Below are positions 26,176 to 35,916 of a stretch of DNA of 64,000 bases, piece after piece. The first letter of the stretch is position 1. Every line of letters begins with the position of its first letter. The position numbers and the translations under genes were made by a program. The stretch is taken from contig NZ_JACHZG010000001.1 of assembly GCF_014193425.1 (NCBI RefSeq), positions 1,550,001-1,614,000 on the forward strand, read 5' to 3'. The DNA is from Microlunatus antarcticus (GTDB lineage: Bacteria; Actinomycetota; Actinomycetes; Propionibacteriales; Propionibacteriaceae). The notes beneath the pieces are model-generated. The model saw only the letters and a program-made list of their open reading frames with translations, searched no databases and was not told where the DNA came from.

Positions 26176-27159
26176 ATGAGCCCGGGCGGTACCGGCCCGA
26201 CGACCCTCGCGCAGCTCGGCGAGTTCGCCCTCATCGCCGAGATGGTGCGTGACCTCCCCGCGGCCGACGACGTGCTGGTGGGACCCGGCGACGACGGAGC
26301 GGTCCTCGCGGTCGGCGGCTCGGTGGTCGTGTCCACCGACGTCCTGGTGGAGGGTGTCCACTTCCGCCGCGACTGGAGCGGTCCGGGCGAGATCGGCCGC
26401 AAGGCCGTCGCGGTCAACGTCGCCGACGTCGAGGCCATGGGCGCCCGTCCGCAGGGCGTCGTCGTCGGCTTCTCGGCCCCGGGTGACACCGAGGTGCGCT
26501 GGACGCTCGACCTCGCGACGGGCCTGCGGTCGGAGTGCGCGACCGCGGGCGTCAGCCTGCTGGGCGGCGACACCACCCGCGGGCAGCAGGTCACCCTCTC
26601 CGTCACCGCGCTCGGCACCCTCGACGGCCGCGACCCCGTCCGCCGCGACGGCGCCCGCCCCGGCGACGTGCTCGCCGTCGCCGGGCGGCTCGGCTGGGCG
26701 GCCGCGGGGCTGCTCGTGCTGACCCGCGGCTTCCGGTCTCCCCGCGCCGTGGTCGACGTCCAGCGCGTGCCGGACGTCCCGTACGGCCAGGGCGCGGTCG
26801 CCGCGCGGGCGGGCGCGACCTCGATGGTCGACGTCTCGGACGGCCTGCTGGCTGACCTCGGCCACGTCGCCCGCGCGTCCGGGGTGACCATCGACGTCGA
26901 GACGAGCCTCCTCGAGATCGGTGAGCCGCTGCAGACCGTCGGCTCCGCGACCCGCGTCGACCCCCTGCTGCTGGTGCTGACCGGGGGAGAGGACCACGCG
27001 CTCGTGGCGACCTTCCCTGTCGGTCGGGTGCCGGCGGGCTGGACCACGATCGGCGCGGTCGACGACGCCGGGCCCGACGGCGCCGGCGTGCTCGTCGACG
27101 GGTCCCCGTTCGCCGGCGTGCCCGGCTTCGACCACTTCCGCCCCGGCGCACGCCGATGA
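26176..27159 (+). CDS. thiL: Thiamine-monophosphate kinase
   Basis: A 327-aa enzyme phosphorylating thiamine monophosphate to the active diphosphate. AIR-synthase-like fold: [12 protein letters not shown] and [15 protein letters not shown] near the start, [35 protein letters not shown] and [14 protein letters not shown] are all diagnostic metal- and ATP-binding motifs. ATG at 26176. The stop overlaps the start of thiD (ATGA). Confidence 0.97.
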   Translation: MSPGGTGPTTLAQLGEFALIAEMVRDLPAADDVLVGPGDDGAVLAVGGSVVVSTDVLVEGVHFRRDWSGPGEIGRKAVAVNVADVEAMGARPQGVVVGFSAPGDTEVRWTLDLATGLRSECATAGVSLLGGDTTRGQQVTLSVTALGTLDGRDPVRRDGARPGDVLAVAGRLGWAAAGLLVLTRGFRSPRAVVDVQRVPDVPYGQGAVAARAGATSMVDVSDGLLADLGHVARASGVTIDVETSLLEIGEPLQTVGSATRVDPLLLVLTGGEDHALVATFPVGRVPAGWTTIGAVDDAGPDGAGVLVDGSPFAGVPGFDHFRPGARR

Positions 27160-27974
27160 CGGACCTGCCCACCGCCCGGGTGCTGACCATCGCCGGCTCG
27201 GACTCCGGGGGCGGGGCCGGGATCCAGGCCGACCTCAAGGCGATGCTCGCCCATGGCGTGCACGGCATGAGCGTCGTCACCGCCGTCACCGCGCAGAACT
27301 CGGTCGGCGTCCAGGGCGTGTGGAACCTGCCCGCCGCGGCCGTGGCGGCCCAGTTCCGCAGCGTGGTCGACGACATCGGCGTCGACGCGGTCAAGATCGG
27401 CATGCTCGGCACCGCCGAGACCTGCGTGCTGGTCGCCGAGCTGCTCACCACCCTGCCCGCCGGGGTGCCCGTGGTGCTCGACCCCGTGGCCGTGAGCAAG
27501 CACGGCGACCCGCTGATCGACGCGGACGCGATCGGCGCGATGCGCACCCGGCTGTTCCCGCTCGCCACCGTCGCCACGCCCAACCTCGACGAGGCCCGCA
27601 CGCTCGCCGGCCCCGACGCGGAGGGCGAGACCGACCAGGCCCGGTTGGGGCGCACGCTGCTCGAGCTCGGCCCGGACTGGGTGCTGGTCAAGGGCGGTCA
27701 CGCGGAGGGCGACCCCGTCGACGTCCTCGTCGGGCACGACACGGCGGACCAGAGGTTCTCCGCCGTCCGGGACGACAACCGGCACACGCACGGGACCGGC
27801 TGCACGCTCGCGTCGGCCGTCGCGGCCCGCCTCGCGCTCGGCGCCGACGTCCCGACGGCCGTGGCCGGGGCGAAGGCGTACGTGACCGGGGCGATCGCCG
27901 GCGGCTTCGCGCTGGGGGCCGGCATCGGGCCGACCGACCACCTGTGGGACCTGAGGCGCGCTCTGCGCGTGTGA
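27156..27974 (+). CDS. thiD: Hydroxymethylpyrimidine/phosphomethylpyrimidine kinase
   Basis: A 272-aa ribokinase-fold enzyme making HMP-PP for thiamine synthesis. [20 protein letters not shown] is at the start, [15 protein letters not shown] follows, [10 protein letters not shown] is near residue 176, and the anion hole/catalytic [18 protein letters not shown] is near residue 206. Coupled to thiL, so two thiamine steps are made together. No TPP riboswitch was seen upstream. Confidence 0.96.
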   Translation: MTDLPTARVLTIAGSDSGGGAGIQADLKAMLAHGVHGMSVVTAVTAQNSVGVQGVWNLPAAAVAAQFRSVVDDIGVDAVKIGMLGTAETCVLVAELLTTLPAGVPVVLDPVAVSKHGDPLIDADAIGAMRTRLFPLATVATPNLDEARTLAGPDAEGETDQARLGRTLLELGPDWVLVKGGHAEGDPVDVLVGHDTADQRFSAVRDDNRHTHGTGCTLASAVAARLALGADVPTAVAGAKAYVTGAIAGGFALGAGIGPTDHLWDLRRALRV

Positions 27975-28009
27975 CCCCTGTGACGCCTGTGACCGCCTAG
28001 AGTGCGGGC

Positions 28010-30658
28010 ATGGCGACCCGCGCGTCTTCCCCCGCGCGGACCGGCAGTCGTTCTGGCTCGTCCAGCACTACTCCCCGTCCGCGCGCGTCCGGAAGCAAGA
28101 GCACGTCCTCGCGTCCTCGTACGACGGGAGGACGCTCGACGTCGACCGCGACGCGACCGGCCAACCGCCGACCCGCCCCGCGGGGACGGGCGCCCCAGCG
28201 GCGCTCGGTGCTCGCGTCGCTCGTCCGCGGCGTCGCCGTCCTGTGGAACGGCCTCGCCCACGGCGTCGGCACGGCCGCCCGCGCGATCGGGCACAGCGCC
28301 CGTGACCTCGACCCGGCCCTGCGTCGCGACGGGGCGGGCCTCTTCGTCCTCGCCGTCGCCGTCGTCATCGCGGCCGAGTTCTGGTTCGGGCTGCCCGGAC
28401 GCTTCGGGACCGTGGTCCACGTCGGCGTCTCGACGATCGTCGGGTGGCTGGCCACCTCCGCCCCGATCCTGCTGGGCGTGATGGCGTGGCGGACGCTGCG
28501 CCACCCCGACCACAACGGCCCGGCCGGTCGCCAGGTCGTCGGCTGGGGCGCGATCCTCTTCGGCCTGCTCGGCCTGGTGAACATCGCCAAGGGGCTGCCG
28601 CTCACCGACCAGCCCGAGCGGCTGCGCGAGGCCGGCGGCATCCTCGGGTACCTGTCCAGCTCGATCCTGGCCGACCTCGTCACCGTCTACGCCGCGGTCC
28701 CGCTGCTCGTCCTGCTCCTGCTCTTCGGGGTCCTCGTCGTCGTGGGCATCCCGCTGCACGAGCTCGTCGACCGCGCCCGCGTGGCCACCGCCCGCCTGAC
28801 CGCCGAGCCCGAGGCGATCGAGGGCACGGTGCTCGACGACGACCTCGAGTACGGCGTCGACGAGGCGTACGAGACCCCCGTCATCGAGGAGCGGGCACCG
28901 CGCCGCAAGGGACGTGGCGCCAAGGTCATCGGTCCGCCCGAGCCCCTGGCCCCGCTCGTCGACCTGGACCTCGGCACCGCTGCGCGCGACGCGGACCTGG
29001 CCAACCCCGACGCCGAGCCGACCGAGGTGCTCAAGAAGCCCGTCACGGCCGGTCGTCCGGCCGGCTCGCCCGCCCCGGCCGCCGCTCCGACGCCGCTGCC
29101 GGAGGCCTTCGTCGTGCACGAGAGCCCCGAGCTCGAGGCGCCGCCGCACAGCCCCGTCCCGCAGCGCGCCGAGCAGCTCCAGCTCTCCGGCGACGTCACC
29201 TACCTGCTGCCCGACGCCGAGACGCTCAAGCCCGGCAGCGTGCACAAGTCGCGCACCGAGGCCTCCGACGCGGTCGTCGGCCGGCTCACCGAGGTCCTGC
29301 GCCAGTTCGAGATCGACGCCCACGTCACCGGCTACAGCCGCGGCCCGACCGTGACGCGCTACGAGGTCGAGCTCGGCCCGGCGGTCAAGGTCGAGAAGGT
29401 CACGGCCCTGTCCAAGAACATCGCGTACGCCGTCGCCAGCGCCGACGTCCGGATCCTGTCCCCGATCCCCGGCAAGTCGGCGATCGGCATCGAGATCCCG
29501 AACACGGACAAGGAGGTCGTCTCCCTCGGCGACGTCATCCGCTCGTCCAAGGCGCGCAGCGACCACCACCCGATGACCGTCGGGCTGGGCAAGGACGTCG
29601 AGGGCGGCTTCGTCGTCGCCAACCTGGCGAAGATGCCCCACCTGCTCGTCGCCGGTGCCACCGGCTCGGGCAAGTCGAGCTTCGTGAACTCGATGATCAC
29701 CTCGATCCTCATGCGCTCCACCCCGGACGAGGTCCGGATGCTCATGGTCGACCCCAAGCGCGTCGAGCTGACGATCTACGAGGGCGTCCCGCACCTGGTC
29801 ACCCCGATCATCACCAACGCCAAGAAGGCGGCCGAGGCGCTGCAGTGGGTCGTCCGCGAGATGGACCTGCGCTACGACGACCTCGCCGCGTTCGGCTTCC
29901 GCCACATCGACGACTTCAACAAGGCCGTACGCGGTGGCGGCGTCAAGCCGCTGCCGGGCTCCGAGCGCGTGCTCGAGCCCTACCCGTACCTGCTGGTGAT
30001 CGTCGACGAGCTCGCCGACCTCATGATGGTCGCGCCGCGCGACGTCGAGGACTCGATCGTGCGGATCACCCAGCTCGCCCGTGCGGCCGGCATCCACCTG
30101 GTGCTGGCCACCCAGCGGCCGTCGACCGACGTGGTCACCGGCCTGATCAAGGCCAACGTGCCGAGCCGGCTCGCCTTCGCCACGTCGTCGATGACCGACT
30201 CCCGCGTCATCCTCGACCAGCCGGGCGCGGAGAAGCTGGTCGGGCAGGGCGACGGGCTGTTCCTGCCGATGGGCCAGTCCAAGGCGATCCGCATCCAGGG
30301 CGCCTGGGTCACCGAGCAGGAGGTGCGCGCGGTCGTCGCGCACGTCACCGAGCAGCTCAAGCCGACCTACCGCGAGGACGTGATGGTCGCGCCCGAGGCG
30401 TCGGCCAAGGTGGCCGAGGACATCGGCGACGACCTCGACCTCGTGCTGCAGGCGGCCGAGATGGTCGTCACGCTCCAACTGGGTTCGACCTCGATGCTGC
30501 AGCGCAAGCTGCGCGTCGGCTTCGCCAAGGCCGGGCGCCTGATGGACATCCTCGAGACCCGTGGCGTGGTCGGCCCCTCGGAGGGCTCCAAGCCGCGCGA
30601 GGTGCTGGTCAAGCCCGACGAGCTCGATGAGGTCGTGGAGAACCTACGGCTCGGCTGA
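28010..30658 (+). CDS. ftsK: DNA translocase FtsK
   Basis: An 882-aa division-linked DNA pump. The N-terminus is a basic, Ser/Thr/Arg-rich tail of about 90 aa, followed by four membrane segments between about 110 and 260, then an acidic/Pro-rich linker. The motor has Walker [15 protein letters not shown] near residue 548, Walker [14 protein letters not shown] near residue 661 and [21 protein letters not shown]-terminal winged-helix gamma domain ([21 protein letters not shown]) is intact, so chromosome-directing KOPS recognition is expected. Length is normal for actinobacteria. Confidence 0.97.
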   Translation: MATRASSPARTGSRSGSSSTTPRPRASGSKSTSSRPRTTGGRSTSTATRPANRRPAPRGRAPQRRSVLASLVRGVAVLWNGLAHGVGTAARAIGHSARDLDPALRRDGAGLFVLAVAVVIAAEFWFGLPGRFGTVVHVGVSTIVGWLATSAPILLGVMAWRTLRHPDHNGPAGRQVVGWGAILFGLLGLVNIAKGLPLTDQPERLREAGGILGYLSSSILADLVTVYAAVPLLVLLLLFGVLVVVGIPLHELVDRARVATARLTAEPEAIEGTVLDDDLEYGVDEAYETPVIEERAPRRKGRGAKVIGPPEPLAPLVDLDLGTAARDADLANPDAEPTEVLKKPVTAGRPAGSPAPAAAPTPLPEAFVVHESPELEAPPHSPVPQRAEQLQLSGDVTYLLPDAETLKPGSVHKSRTEASDAVVGRLTEVLRQFEIDAHVTGYSRGPTVTRYEVELGPAVKVEKVTALSKNIAYAVASADVRILSPIPGKSAIGIEIPNTDKEVVSLGDVIRSSKARSDHHPMTVGLGKDVEGGFVVANLAKMPHLLVAGATGSGKSSFVNSMITSILMRSTPDEVRMLMVDPKRVELTIYEGVPHLVTPIITNAKKAAEALQWVVREMDLRYDDLAAFGFRHIDDFNKAVRGGGVKPLPGSERVLEPYPYLLVIVDELADLMMVAPRDVEDSIVRITQLARAAGIHLVLATQRPSTDVVTGLIKANVPSRLAFATSSMTDSRVILDQPGAEKLVGQGDGLFLPMGQSKAIRIQGAWVTEQEVRAVVAHVTEQLKPTYREDVMVAPEASAKVAEDIGDDLDLVLQAAEMVVTLQLGSTSMLQRKLRVGFAKAGRLMDILETRGVVGPSEGSKPREVLVKPDELDEVVENLRLG

Positions 30659-30699
30659 TCCTCGGTCTCGGGGAACGTCCCGCGAGACTGCGGATCAGC
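30654..30699. terminator. Bidirectional terminator hairpin spanning two stop codons
   Basis: GCTGATCC (30654-30661) pairs with GGATCAGC (30692-30699), with inner pairs GTCTCG/CGAGAC and GGG/CCC. It covers the ftsK stop and the stop of the convergent DUF4232 gene. Confidence 0.75.
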
Positions 30700-31324
30700 T
30701 GACCGGACCGACCTGCAGCAGCGGCACGTCGGCGCTCTTGCAGCCGGTCGTCGGGAAGGCCACGAAGGCCGACTCGGTGGACCCGGGCGGGAAGACCCGG
30801 AAGCCGTCCACCTTGGTCTGCCCGCAGTCGTCCCCGTAGTTCCCGGGCTGCGTCCGCCGCAGGGCCGCCTTGACCGACGTGCCGGGCTCGAGCGTCCGCG
30901 TCTTCACCGCGGCGTCCGTCCGCGTCGCCGCCTGGCCGACCTGGGTGCCGTTGCCACCGCCGACGAAGGACACGCCCGGGAAGCCGCTCAGCGTGCAGGC
31001 GGCCGAGCCCGTGTTCCGGAAGGTCAGGGCGCCCGCCACGCTGCCGGCCCCACCGCCGCCCGTGTCGTTGGCGTAGGTGATCTTGAGGCTGCCGACGGCG
31101 CAGCCAGAGCCTCCTCCCGCGCCGCCCGGCGTGCTGCTCGGGGCGCTCGTCGGGCTCGTGGGAGCCGGGGCGGGTTCGGTGGCCGTGACGGTCACCGTGG
31201 GCTCGCCGGCGCTCGTGGGGCTGGGCGTCGAGGCCGCGTCGGTCCCGCACGCGGCCGCCGTCAGCACCATCGCGCCCGCGACGATCGCGAGGGGGATGAC
31301 GGCGTGGGAGGACTGGGCGGTCAT
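30695..31324 (-). CDS. DUF4232 lipoprotein
   Basis: A 209-aa secreted lipoprotein. Signal peptide with lipobox TAAAC, then a Ser/Thr/Pro linker and a DUF4232 domain: GGSGCAVGSLKITYANDTGG, ALTFRNTGSAACTLSGFPGV and a late TTGCKSADVPLLQV. The paired cysteines probably form disulfides outside the cell. Function is unknown. GGAG lies 6 bases before the ATG at 31324. It interrupts the ftsK-rimO neighbourhood usual in actinobacteria and is the first gene of the accessory stretch. Confidence 0.88.
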   Translation of the reverse strand: MTAQSSHAVIPLAIVAGAMVLTAAACGTDAASTPSPTSAGEPTVTVTATEPAPAPTSPTSAPSSTPGGAGGGSGCAVGSLKITYANDTGGGGAGSVAGALTFRNTGSAACTLSGFPGVSFVGGGNGTQVGQAATRTDAAVKTRTLEPGTSVKAALRRTQPGNYGDDCGQTKVDGFRVFPPGSTESAFVAFPTTGCKSADVPLLQVGPVS

Positions 31325-31883
31325 ACGGGACTCCTGGGGCAGGTGTGACGAACGAGGTTCAGTGAACGCCACCGGCCGGACCGGAGGTCCGAGCCGCGCC
31401 GTACGTCGTCCGCGTTTGCGCTCCTCAGTGGTTCGTACAGACGTGCAGGGCGTTCACCCTGGTAACCACACGGGTGCGAGCTGGTGCCGTCTGAACCCCG
31501 CCTCTGAAGATGGCCTATGTCACCCAGGGGTCAGGGGCGCTGCCGTCTGTACGAGCGACTGAGCGTCTGTCGCGCTCCACGCTCCCGCGAGCAGCCAAAG
31601 CGAAATTCTCGAAACTTGTGCACAGGACGAGCGAAAATTCCGACCGGGCCGCCAGACGATCCGGGGGAGGGGGCCTCTCCCCAGGGGTATTCTGCTGGCG
31701 CTCACTGCCTTTGCGCGCTGGGAAGTTGTGCCTAGTTATGGGGCGTTTTCCTGCTGCGTCAGCACATTTGCCGCTGACCCCGAATGCCCTTAACCTTTCA
31801 AAAGGCAGCGAGGCATGAAGGGCCCTCCCGGCGACTTGCTTTTGGGCAGTAGGTCTCGCTCGTTCAAGAAAGTCAGGTGCTCG
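31325..31883. other. 559-base stretch without a convincing gene, more A/T-rich than its surroundings
   Basis: The first part must carry the promoter of the leftward DUF4232 gene. The rest has short open frames but none with codon use like the neighbours. A G-rich/C-rich hairpin (GGGGAGGGGGCCTCTCCCC) is near 31665. A promoter-like pair is at 31768-31796. A rightward frame from ATG 31815 continues in frame into the small protein at 31884, so that gene may start earlier. Otherwise I see nothing identifiable. Confidence 0.5.
31768..31796 (+). promoter_or_regulatory. Promoter-like -35/-10 pair before the small membrane protein
   Basis: TTGCCG, 17 bases, TAACCT. The -10 hexamer and spacing match the pair upstream of rny (TTGACC-N17-TAACCT). 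Transcription would start near 31803, about 80 bases before the ATG at 31884. Confidence 0.45.
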
Positions 31884-32069
31884 ATGACGTACGGAACGCT
31901 ATTCGTCCTGATCGCAGGCGCGACTCTGCTCTACAAGGCCCTCGGTGTGGTGGGGGGTGTAGTCACCTGGGGAACTGACGTAGCCCAGAAGGTGACTGCG
32001 ATCATCGACTGGTTCGAGGAACGCCGATCGAAGTCTGACGACGACGACCACACGGGGCCGCGCACGTAG
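31884..32069 (+). CDS. Small hypothetical membrane protein (61 aa)
   Basis: Not recognised. MTYGTLFVLIAGATLLYKAL gives one membrane helix, perhaps extended by GVVGGVVTWGTDVA. The end is a charged cytoplasmic tail with WFEERRSKSDDDDH. AGGTG lies 4 bases before the ATG. An in-frame ATG at 31815 would add 23 basic residues but has no spaced ribosome site. A promoter-like pair lies upstream and a hairpin downstream, which supports a real small transcription unit. Confidence 0.5.
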   Translation: MTYGTLFVLIAGATLLYKALGVVGGVVTWGTDVAQKVTAIIDWFEERRSKSDDDDHTGPRT

Positions 32070-32083
32070 GTATCAATACTTAG

Positions 32084-32115
32084 GGGGTGTACCGGTGCTC
32101 GCGCCGGTGCACCCC
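32084..32115. terminator. Hairpin between convergent small genes
   Basis: GGGGTGTACCGG (32084-32095), loop TGCTCGCG, CCGGTGCACCCC (32104-32115): 11 Watson-Crick pairs and one G-T pair. It separates the rightward small protein from the leftward tandem pair. Confidence 0.65.
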
Positions 32116-32120
32116 AGGGG

Positions 32121-32311
32121 TCAGGTCGGATTGCCGTTCTCGTCGCGGCGGGCGACGCGGCCCTTGGCACAGGCACAAACCTCCCCTGTGGCCTCGATCA
32201 AGAGGTCGTAGACCTCCACGTCGCCTACTTCACGGCGCGACTCGACGACTAAGCCGACTTCGTCACGTCCCGCATCCGCACATACGTAATTGTCTTGTGC
32301 CTGCCTGCCAT
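32121..32311 (-). pseudogene. Frameshifted paralog of the neighbouring 65-aa protein
   Basis: Leftward translation from ATG 32311 gives MAGRHKTITYVRMRDVTKSA and stops. In the next frame the rest of a homologous protein follows: RDEVGLVVESRREVGDVEV, then LLIEATGEVCACAKGRV and ARRDENGNPT to the TGA at 32121. Aligned with the copy at 32315-32512, YVRM, RDEVG, IEATGEVC and the RxDExGN end are shared. Codons for the region between YVRM and RDEVG are one base short, so a single-base deletion explains the split. The ATG lies 3 bases after the stop of the upstream copy. A sequencing error or programmed frameshift is possible but unproven. Confidence 0.65.
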
Positions 32312-32314
32312 TGT

Positions 32315-32512
32315 TTAGTTGCCGTCCTCGTCGCAGCGAGTCACGCGACTACTGCCGTAGAAGCAGACCTCACCCGTAGCCTCAATCGAGCCCACATAGG
32401 CGTAGACGTTGATGCTGCCCCCCATGTTCTTGCCCACCTGGATGACGGTGCCCACTTCGTCGCGTCGCGGCATGCGTACGTACTTCGGCGGTCCCTCAAA
32501 GCTCATCTGCAT
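32315..32512 (-). CDS. Small hypothetical protein, intact member of a tandem pair (65 aa)
   Basis: Not recognised. It begins MQMSFEGPPKYVRMPRRDEV and continues with hydrophobic/Gly-rich strands VGKNMGGSINVYAYVGSIEA and TGEVCFYGSSRVTRCDEDGN. Two cysteines 10 residues apart and a pattern of short strands suggest a small beta fold. It is followed after 3 bases by a frameshifted paralog, so a local duplication has occurred. Conservation between the two copies is better at protein than DNA level, which argues that this was a translated gene. The start is uncertain, with no strong ribosome site before ATG 32512. Confidence 0.55.
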   Translation of the reverse strand: MQMSFEGPPKYVRMPRRDEVGTVIQVGKNMGGSINVYAYVGSIEATGEVCFYGSSRVTRCDEDGN

Positions 32513-32713
32513 GTGACCATCGTCGCGGCCCTCGCAACCACACCACCTCTGGGGCAGCCCCTGCACACCCCGCACGCGTAGGGGGTCAACCTGTATGAGT
32601 TGTGTGTGTTGTGGGTTGTCACTCTGACCCTCAGGTCTATAAGGGGATTGTGCGTTGTGTGTTTGTGGCTTCTTGTGTGTGAGATGACTACAACACGTAC
32701 CAGACACAATTTA
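32513..32713. other. 201-base G/T-rich stretch without a gene
   Basis: From about 32595 to 32690 the + strand is dominated by G and T (GTTGTGTGTGTTGTGGGTTG and similar runs), with a CA-rich complement. This strand bias and the low C content differ from the rest of the window. TTATAG-like A/T boxes occur on the - strand, so it may contain the promoter of the leftward small genes. No coding or RNA gene was recognised. Confidence 0.45.
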
Positions 32714-32938
32714 TTAGGTCAATCGACCCTCGACCAGCACGTAGGACCCGTCGACCCTCTTGCGCAAGCGCCCGCTGTCCCATGGACGATTGCCCGCTTG
32801 GTTCCGGTCGATGCCCAAGACGTCGGCGACCTCAGCCGGCGTGGTGGACGTTGTTCCGCGCCTCCTCGAACGTGTCGCCGTCGAGGTGCCAAGCGCGCGA
32901 GGGGACCTGCCGCCCGGTCGGTCATACTGGAGCGTCAT
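32714..32938 (-). pseudogene. Decayed reading frame with an HTH-like C-terminus, abutting rimO
   Basis: The last 36 codons read [20 protein letters not shown], then [19 protein letters not shown], resembling the helix-turn-helix end of small regulators. Upstream the same frame becomes Arg/Thr/Pro-rich nonsense. A neighbouring frame carries the plausible [19 protein letters not shown] ending at the same point. This looks like a gene broken by a frameshift and cut off by the rimO start (ATG 32937). An intact 74-aa protein from ATG 32938 cannot be excluded. Confidence 0.4.
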
Positions 32939-34415
32939 GCCTGCACCTGTCACCAGCCCCGCCACCCCGCTCACGGCGGTCCACCTCGTCACCCTCGGGT
33001 GCGCGCGCAACGAGGTCGACTCCGAGGAGCTCGCCGCTCGTCTGGAGGACGGCGGGTTCCGTCTCGTGGACGACCCCGAGGACGCCGACGCGGTGATGGT
33101 CAACACCTGCGGCTTCGTCGAGGCGGCCAAGAAGGACTCCGTCGACACGCTGCTGCAGGCCGCCGACCTCAAGGCGTCCGGTCGGCCCCAGGCGGTCGTG
33201 GCCGTCGGCTGCCTCGCCGAGCGCTACGGCTCCGAGCTGGCCGAGTCGCTGCCGGAGGCGGACGCGGTGCTGGGCTTCGACGACTACGCCGACGTCGCGG
33301 GCCGGCTCTCCCACATCCTCGCCGGCGGCAAGCACGAGACTCACGTCCCGCGCGACCGGCGCACCCTGCTGCCCCTGGCCCCGTCGCAGCGTCGGGCTGC
33401 CGCCCGCACCACGGCCATCCCCGGCGTCCCGACGCAGACCAGCCCGGTGACGCCGCTGCCCGACGGCCTCGCGCCGGCGAGCGGCCCCCGCGCCTACCGG
33501 CGCCGCCTCAACGGCAGCCCGTACGCCCCGCTCAAGATCGCGTCGGGCTGCGACCGGCGCTGTGCGTTCTGCGCGATCCCCGCCTTCCGGGGCGCGTACG
33601 TCTCCCGCACGCCGGACGAAGTCGTCGGCGAGGCGCGCTGGCTGGTCGAGCAGGGCGTGCGCGAGGTCATGCTCGTGAGCGAGAACACCTCCTCGTACGG
33701 CAAGGACCTCGGCGACATCCGCCTGCTGGAGAAGCTGCTCGTCGACCTCGGCGCCGTGGACGGGCTCGAGCGGGTCCGGGTCTCCTACCTGCAGCCCGCC
33801 GAGATGCGCCCCGGCCTGGTCGAGGCCATGACGTCGCTACCGCATGTCGCCCCGTACTTCGACCTCTCCTTCCAGCACGCGGCCCCGAAGGTCCTGCGCC
33901 GGATGCGCCGCTTCGGCGACCCGGAGTCGTTCCTGGGCCTCATCGAGAGCATCCGCGCGGCCAACCCGCTCGCCGGCATCCGCAGCAACGTCATCGCCGG
34001 CTTCCCCGGCGAGACCGAGGCCGACGTCGAGGTGCTGAGCGAGTTCCTCGTGGCCGCACGGCTCGACGCGGTCGGCGTCTTCGGGTACTCCGACGAGGAC
34101 GGCACCGAGGCCGCGGGTCTCGGCGGTCAGATCGACGAGGACGAGATCGAGGCACGCCGGGCCACGCTGGCCGACCTGGCCGACGAGCTGGTCACCCAGC
34201 GTGCGGAGGACCGGATCGGCGAGCGCGTCCGCGTGCTCGTCGAGGAGGTCGCCGGGCAGGGTGACGCGGAGGAGACCGTCGGCCGCGCCGCGCACCAGGG
34301 GCCGGAGGTCGACGGTTCCGTGACGCTGGACGTCGGTCATGCTGGGGTCGTGGGCACGTTCGTGGACGCGGTGGTGACGGGCAGCGACGGCGCGGACCTG
34401 CGGGCGGTGGCGTGA
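32937..34415 (+). CDS. rimO: Ribosomal protein S12 methylthiotransferase
   Basis: A 492-aa radical-SAM enzyme adding a methylthio group to an Asp of ribosomal protein S12. N-terminal cluster cysteines are in [28 protein letters not shown] and [12 protein letters not shown]. The radical-SAM motif is [17 protein letters not shown] (CX3CX2C). A C-terminal TRAM-like region follows [20 protein letters not shown] at 32937 with ACTGGAG upstream. The stop overlaps pgsA (GTGA). Confidence 0.96.
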   Translation: MPAPVTSPATPLTAVHLVTLGCARNEVDSEELAARLEDGGFRLVDDPEDADAVMVNTCGFVEAAKKDSVDTLLQAADLKASGRPQAVVAVGCLAERYGSELAESLPEADAVLGFDDYADVAGRLSHILAGGKHETHVPRDRRTLLPLAPSQRRAAARTTAIPGVPTQTSPVTPLPDGLAPASGPRAYRRRLNGSPYAPLKIASGCDRRCAFCAIPAFRGAYVSRTPDEVVGEARWLVEQGVREVMLVSENTSSYGKDLGDIRLLEKLLVDLGAVDGLERVRVSYLQPAEMRPGLVEAMTSLPHVAPYFDLSFQHAAPKVLRRMRRFGDPESFLGLIESIRAANPLAGIRSNVIAGFPGETEADVEVLSEFLVAARLDAVGVFGYSDEDGTEAAGLGGQIDEDEIEARRATLADLADELVTQRAEDRIGERVRVLVEEVAGQGDAEETVGRAAHQGPEVDGSVTLDVGHAGVVGTFVDAVVTGSDGADLRAVA

Positions 34416-35017
34416 GCGGGGACACCAGCACCGGGACCACCCCGCGTCAGGTCAGCGCCTGGAACGTCCCCAACGCGCTGACCGTCCTCCGGCTCGTCAT
34501 GGTGCCCGTCTTCGCGTGGGCGCTGCTGGCGCACCCCGACTCGGTCGGCTGGCGGGTCGTCTCCACCGCGATCTTCGTCGTCGCGATCTTCACCGACTTC
34601 GTGGACGGCAAGGTCGCCCGCAAGTACGGCCTCGTCACCAGCTTCGGCAAGCTCGCTGACCCCATCGCCGACAAGGCGCTGACCGGGATGGCCTTCATCG
34701 GGCTGTCGGTCCTCGGCGAGCTGCCGTGGTGGATCACCATCGTGATCCTCGTGCGCGAGTGGGGCATCACGGTGCTCCGCTTCGTCGTGATCCGCTACGG
34801 CGTCATCGCGGCTGACCGGGGCGGCAAGGCGAAGACCGTCCTGCAGGCGGTCGCGCTGACCCTGTTCCTGCTGCCGTTCCAGATGGTCGACGGGCTGCAC
34901 TGGGTGCACACCGTCGGCTGGGTGGTGATGATCGCGGCGTTCGTGCTCACCGTCCTCACCGGCGCCAACTACGTCCGTTCGGCCGTACGCCTGCGCCGCA
35001 GCTCGGCCTCGGCGTGA
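34412..35017 (+). CDS. pgsA: CDP-diacylglycerol--glycerol-3-phosphate 3-phosphatidyltransferase
   Basis: A 201-aa membrane enzyme making phosphatidylglycerol phosphate. The CDP-alcohol phosphotransferase motif [20 protein letters not shown] continues to IAD with the DG-x2-AR-x8-G-x3-D-x3-D spacing intact. About five membrane segments. GTG start coupled to rimO. The rimO-pgsA-cinA-clgR order is typical of actinobacteria and supports PgsA over other family members. Confidence 0.94.
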   Translation: MSGDTSTGTTPRQVSAWNVPNALTVLRLVMVPVFAWALLAHPDSVGWRVVSTAIFVVAIFTDFVDGKVARKYGLVTSFGKLADPIADKALTGMAFIGLSVLGELPWWITIVILVREWGITVLRFVVIRYGVIAADRGGKAKTVLQAVALTLFLLPFQMVDGLHWVHTVGWVVMIAAFVLTVLTGANYVRSAVRLRRSSASA

Positions 35018-35024
35018 CCCCAGC

Positions 35025-35522
35025 GTGACCGGGGTCGGGGCGGCCGCCGACGTCCTCGCCGCCCTCCGCCGGCGCGGGCTCACGCTGGCCACCGCCGAGT
35101 CGCTGACCGGCGGGCTCGTCGGTGCGGCCCTGACGGCCGTCGCCGGCTCCTCGGACGTCTACCGCGGCGGCATCGTCTGCTACGCCACCGACCTCAAGGC
35201 GAGCCTCGTCGGCGTCCCCGCCGACCTGCTGGCCGAGCACGGTCCGGTGGCGCCGGAGACCGCGGCTGCACTGGCCGCCGGTGCCGCGCGCGTGTGCTGC
35301 GCGGACGTCGGGATCGCGACGACCGGGGTGGCCGGTCCGTCGCCCCAGGACGGGCACCCGGTGGGCGAGGTGTACGTCGGCGTGGCCGTCCCCGGGGCGG
35401 CCCCGCAGGTGCGTCCGCTGCGGCTGGCCGGGGACCGCGACGAGATCCGCCGCCAGACCGTGGACGCGGTCCTCACGCTGCTGCACGAGGCGCTCGACGC
35501 GCTAGCGGTGCCCCTGTCCTGA
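35025..35522 (+). CDS. cinA: CinA C-terminal-domain protein (nicotinamide-nucleotide amidohydrolase)
   Basis: A 165-aa single-domain CinA/PncC-type enzyme predicted to deamidate NMN in NAD salvage. [20 protein letters not shown] carries the catalytic Ser, with [19 protein letters not shown] and [22 protein letters not shown] following. The N-terminal MoCF-like domain of long CinA proteins is absent, as usual in actinobacteria. GTG start 7 bases after the pgsA stop. Confidence 0.93.
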   Translation: MTGVGAAADVLAALRRRGLTLATAESLTGGLVGAALTAVAGSSDVYRGGIVCYATDLKASLVGVPADLLAEHGPVAPETAAALAAGAARVCCADVGIATTGVAGPSPQDGHPVGEVYVGVAVPGAAPQVRPLRLAGDRDEIRRQTVDAVLTLLHEALDALAVPLS

Positions 35523-35598
35523 CCCGGTCCGCGTGCTCGTGGCCAGGGTTGAGCGTGGTGCGCTCCGGCCGCGCGGCGGGGGTGGGTACAGTTTCTGC

Positions 35599-35916
35599 AT
35601 GTCGTCTCTGACTCCGGTCAAGCAGGTGCTGGTCCGTGAGCTGATCGGGGAGTCGTTGCGCGAGGCGCGTACCGACCAGGGACGCACGCTGCGCGAGGTG
35701 TCGAAGGCCGCCCGGGTCAGCCTCGGCTACCTCTCCGAGGTCGAGCGTGGCCAGAAAGAGGCGTCGAGCGAGCTGCTCGCCTCGATCTGCGGAGCCCTGG
35801 ACCTGCCGCTCTCGGTGGTCCTGAACGTCACCAGCGAGAAGATGGCCGCCGTCGAGCGCGTCGACAACCGCGTCACCCCGCTGCCGCACGTCCGCGCGAT
35901 GGCCCAGGCCGCCTGA
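35599..35916 (+). CDS. clgR: XRE-family transcriptional regulator ClgR
   Basis: A 105-aa regulator with one Cro/C1-type helix-turn-helix: [20 protein letters not shown], then [20 protein letters not shown], close to ClgR of Streptomyces and Corynebacterium. ClgR activates clp protease and other stress genes and is itself a Clp substrate. The C-terminus here ends MAQAA, and an Ala-Ala end is consistent with Clp recognition. TACAGT-like A/T bases just before the ATG could be a promoter. The position after cinA is conserved. Confidence 0.92.
   Translation: MSSLTPVKQVLVRELIGESLREARTDQGRTLREVSKAARVSLGYLSEVERGQKEASSELLASICGALDLPLSVVLNVTSEKMAAVERVDNRVTPLPHVRAMAQAA

Noticed and set aside
32802-32905. 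HicB-like antitoxin fragment in the leftward frame with [14 protein letters not shown]
   Set aside because: The resemblance is limited to a short GDTFEEA-type stretch, there is no start codon in that frame and no HicA partner; it is treated as part of a decayed gene.
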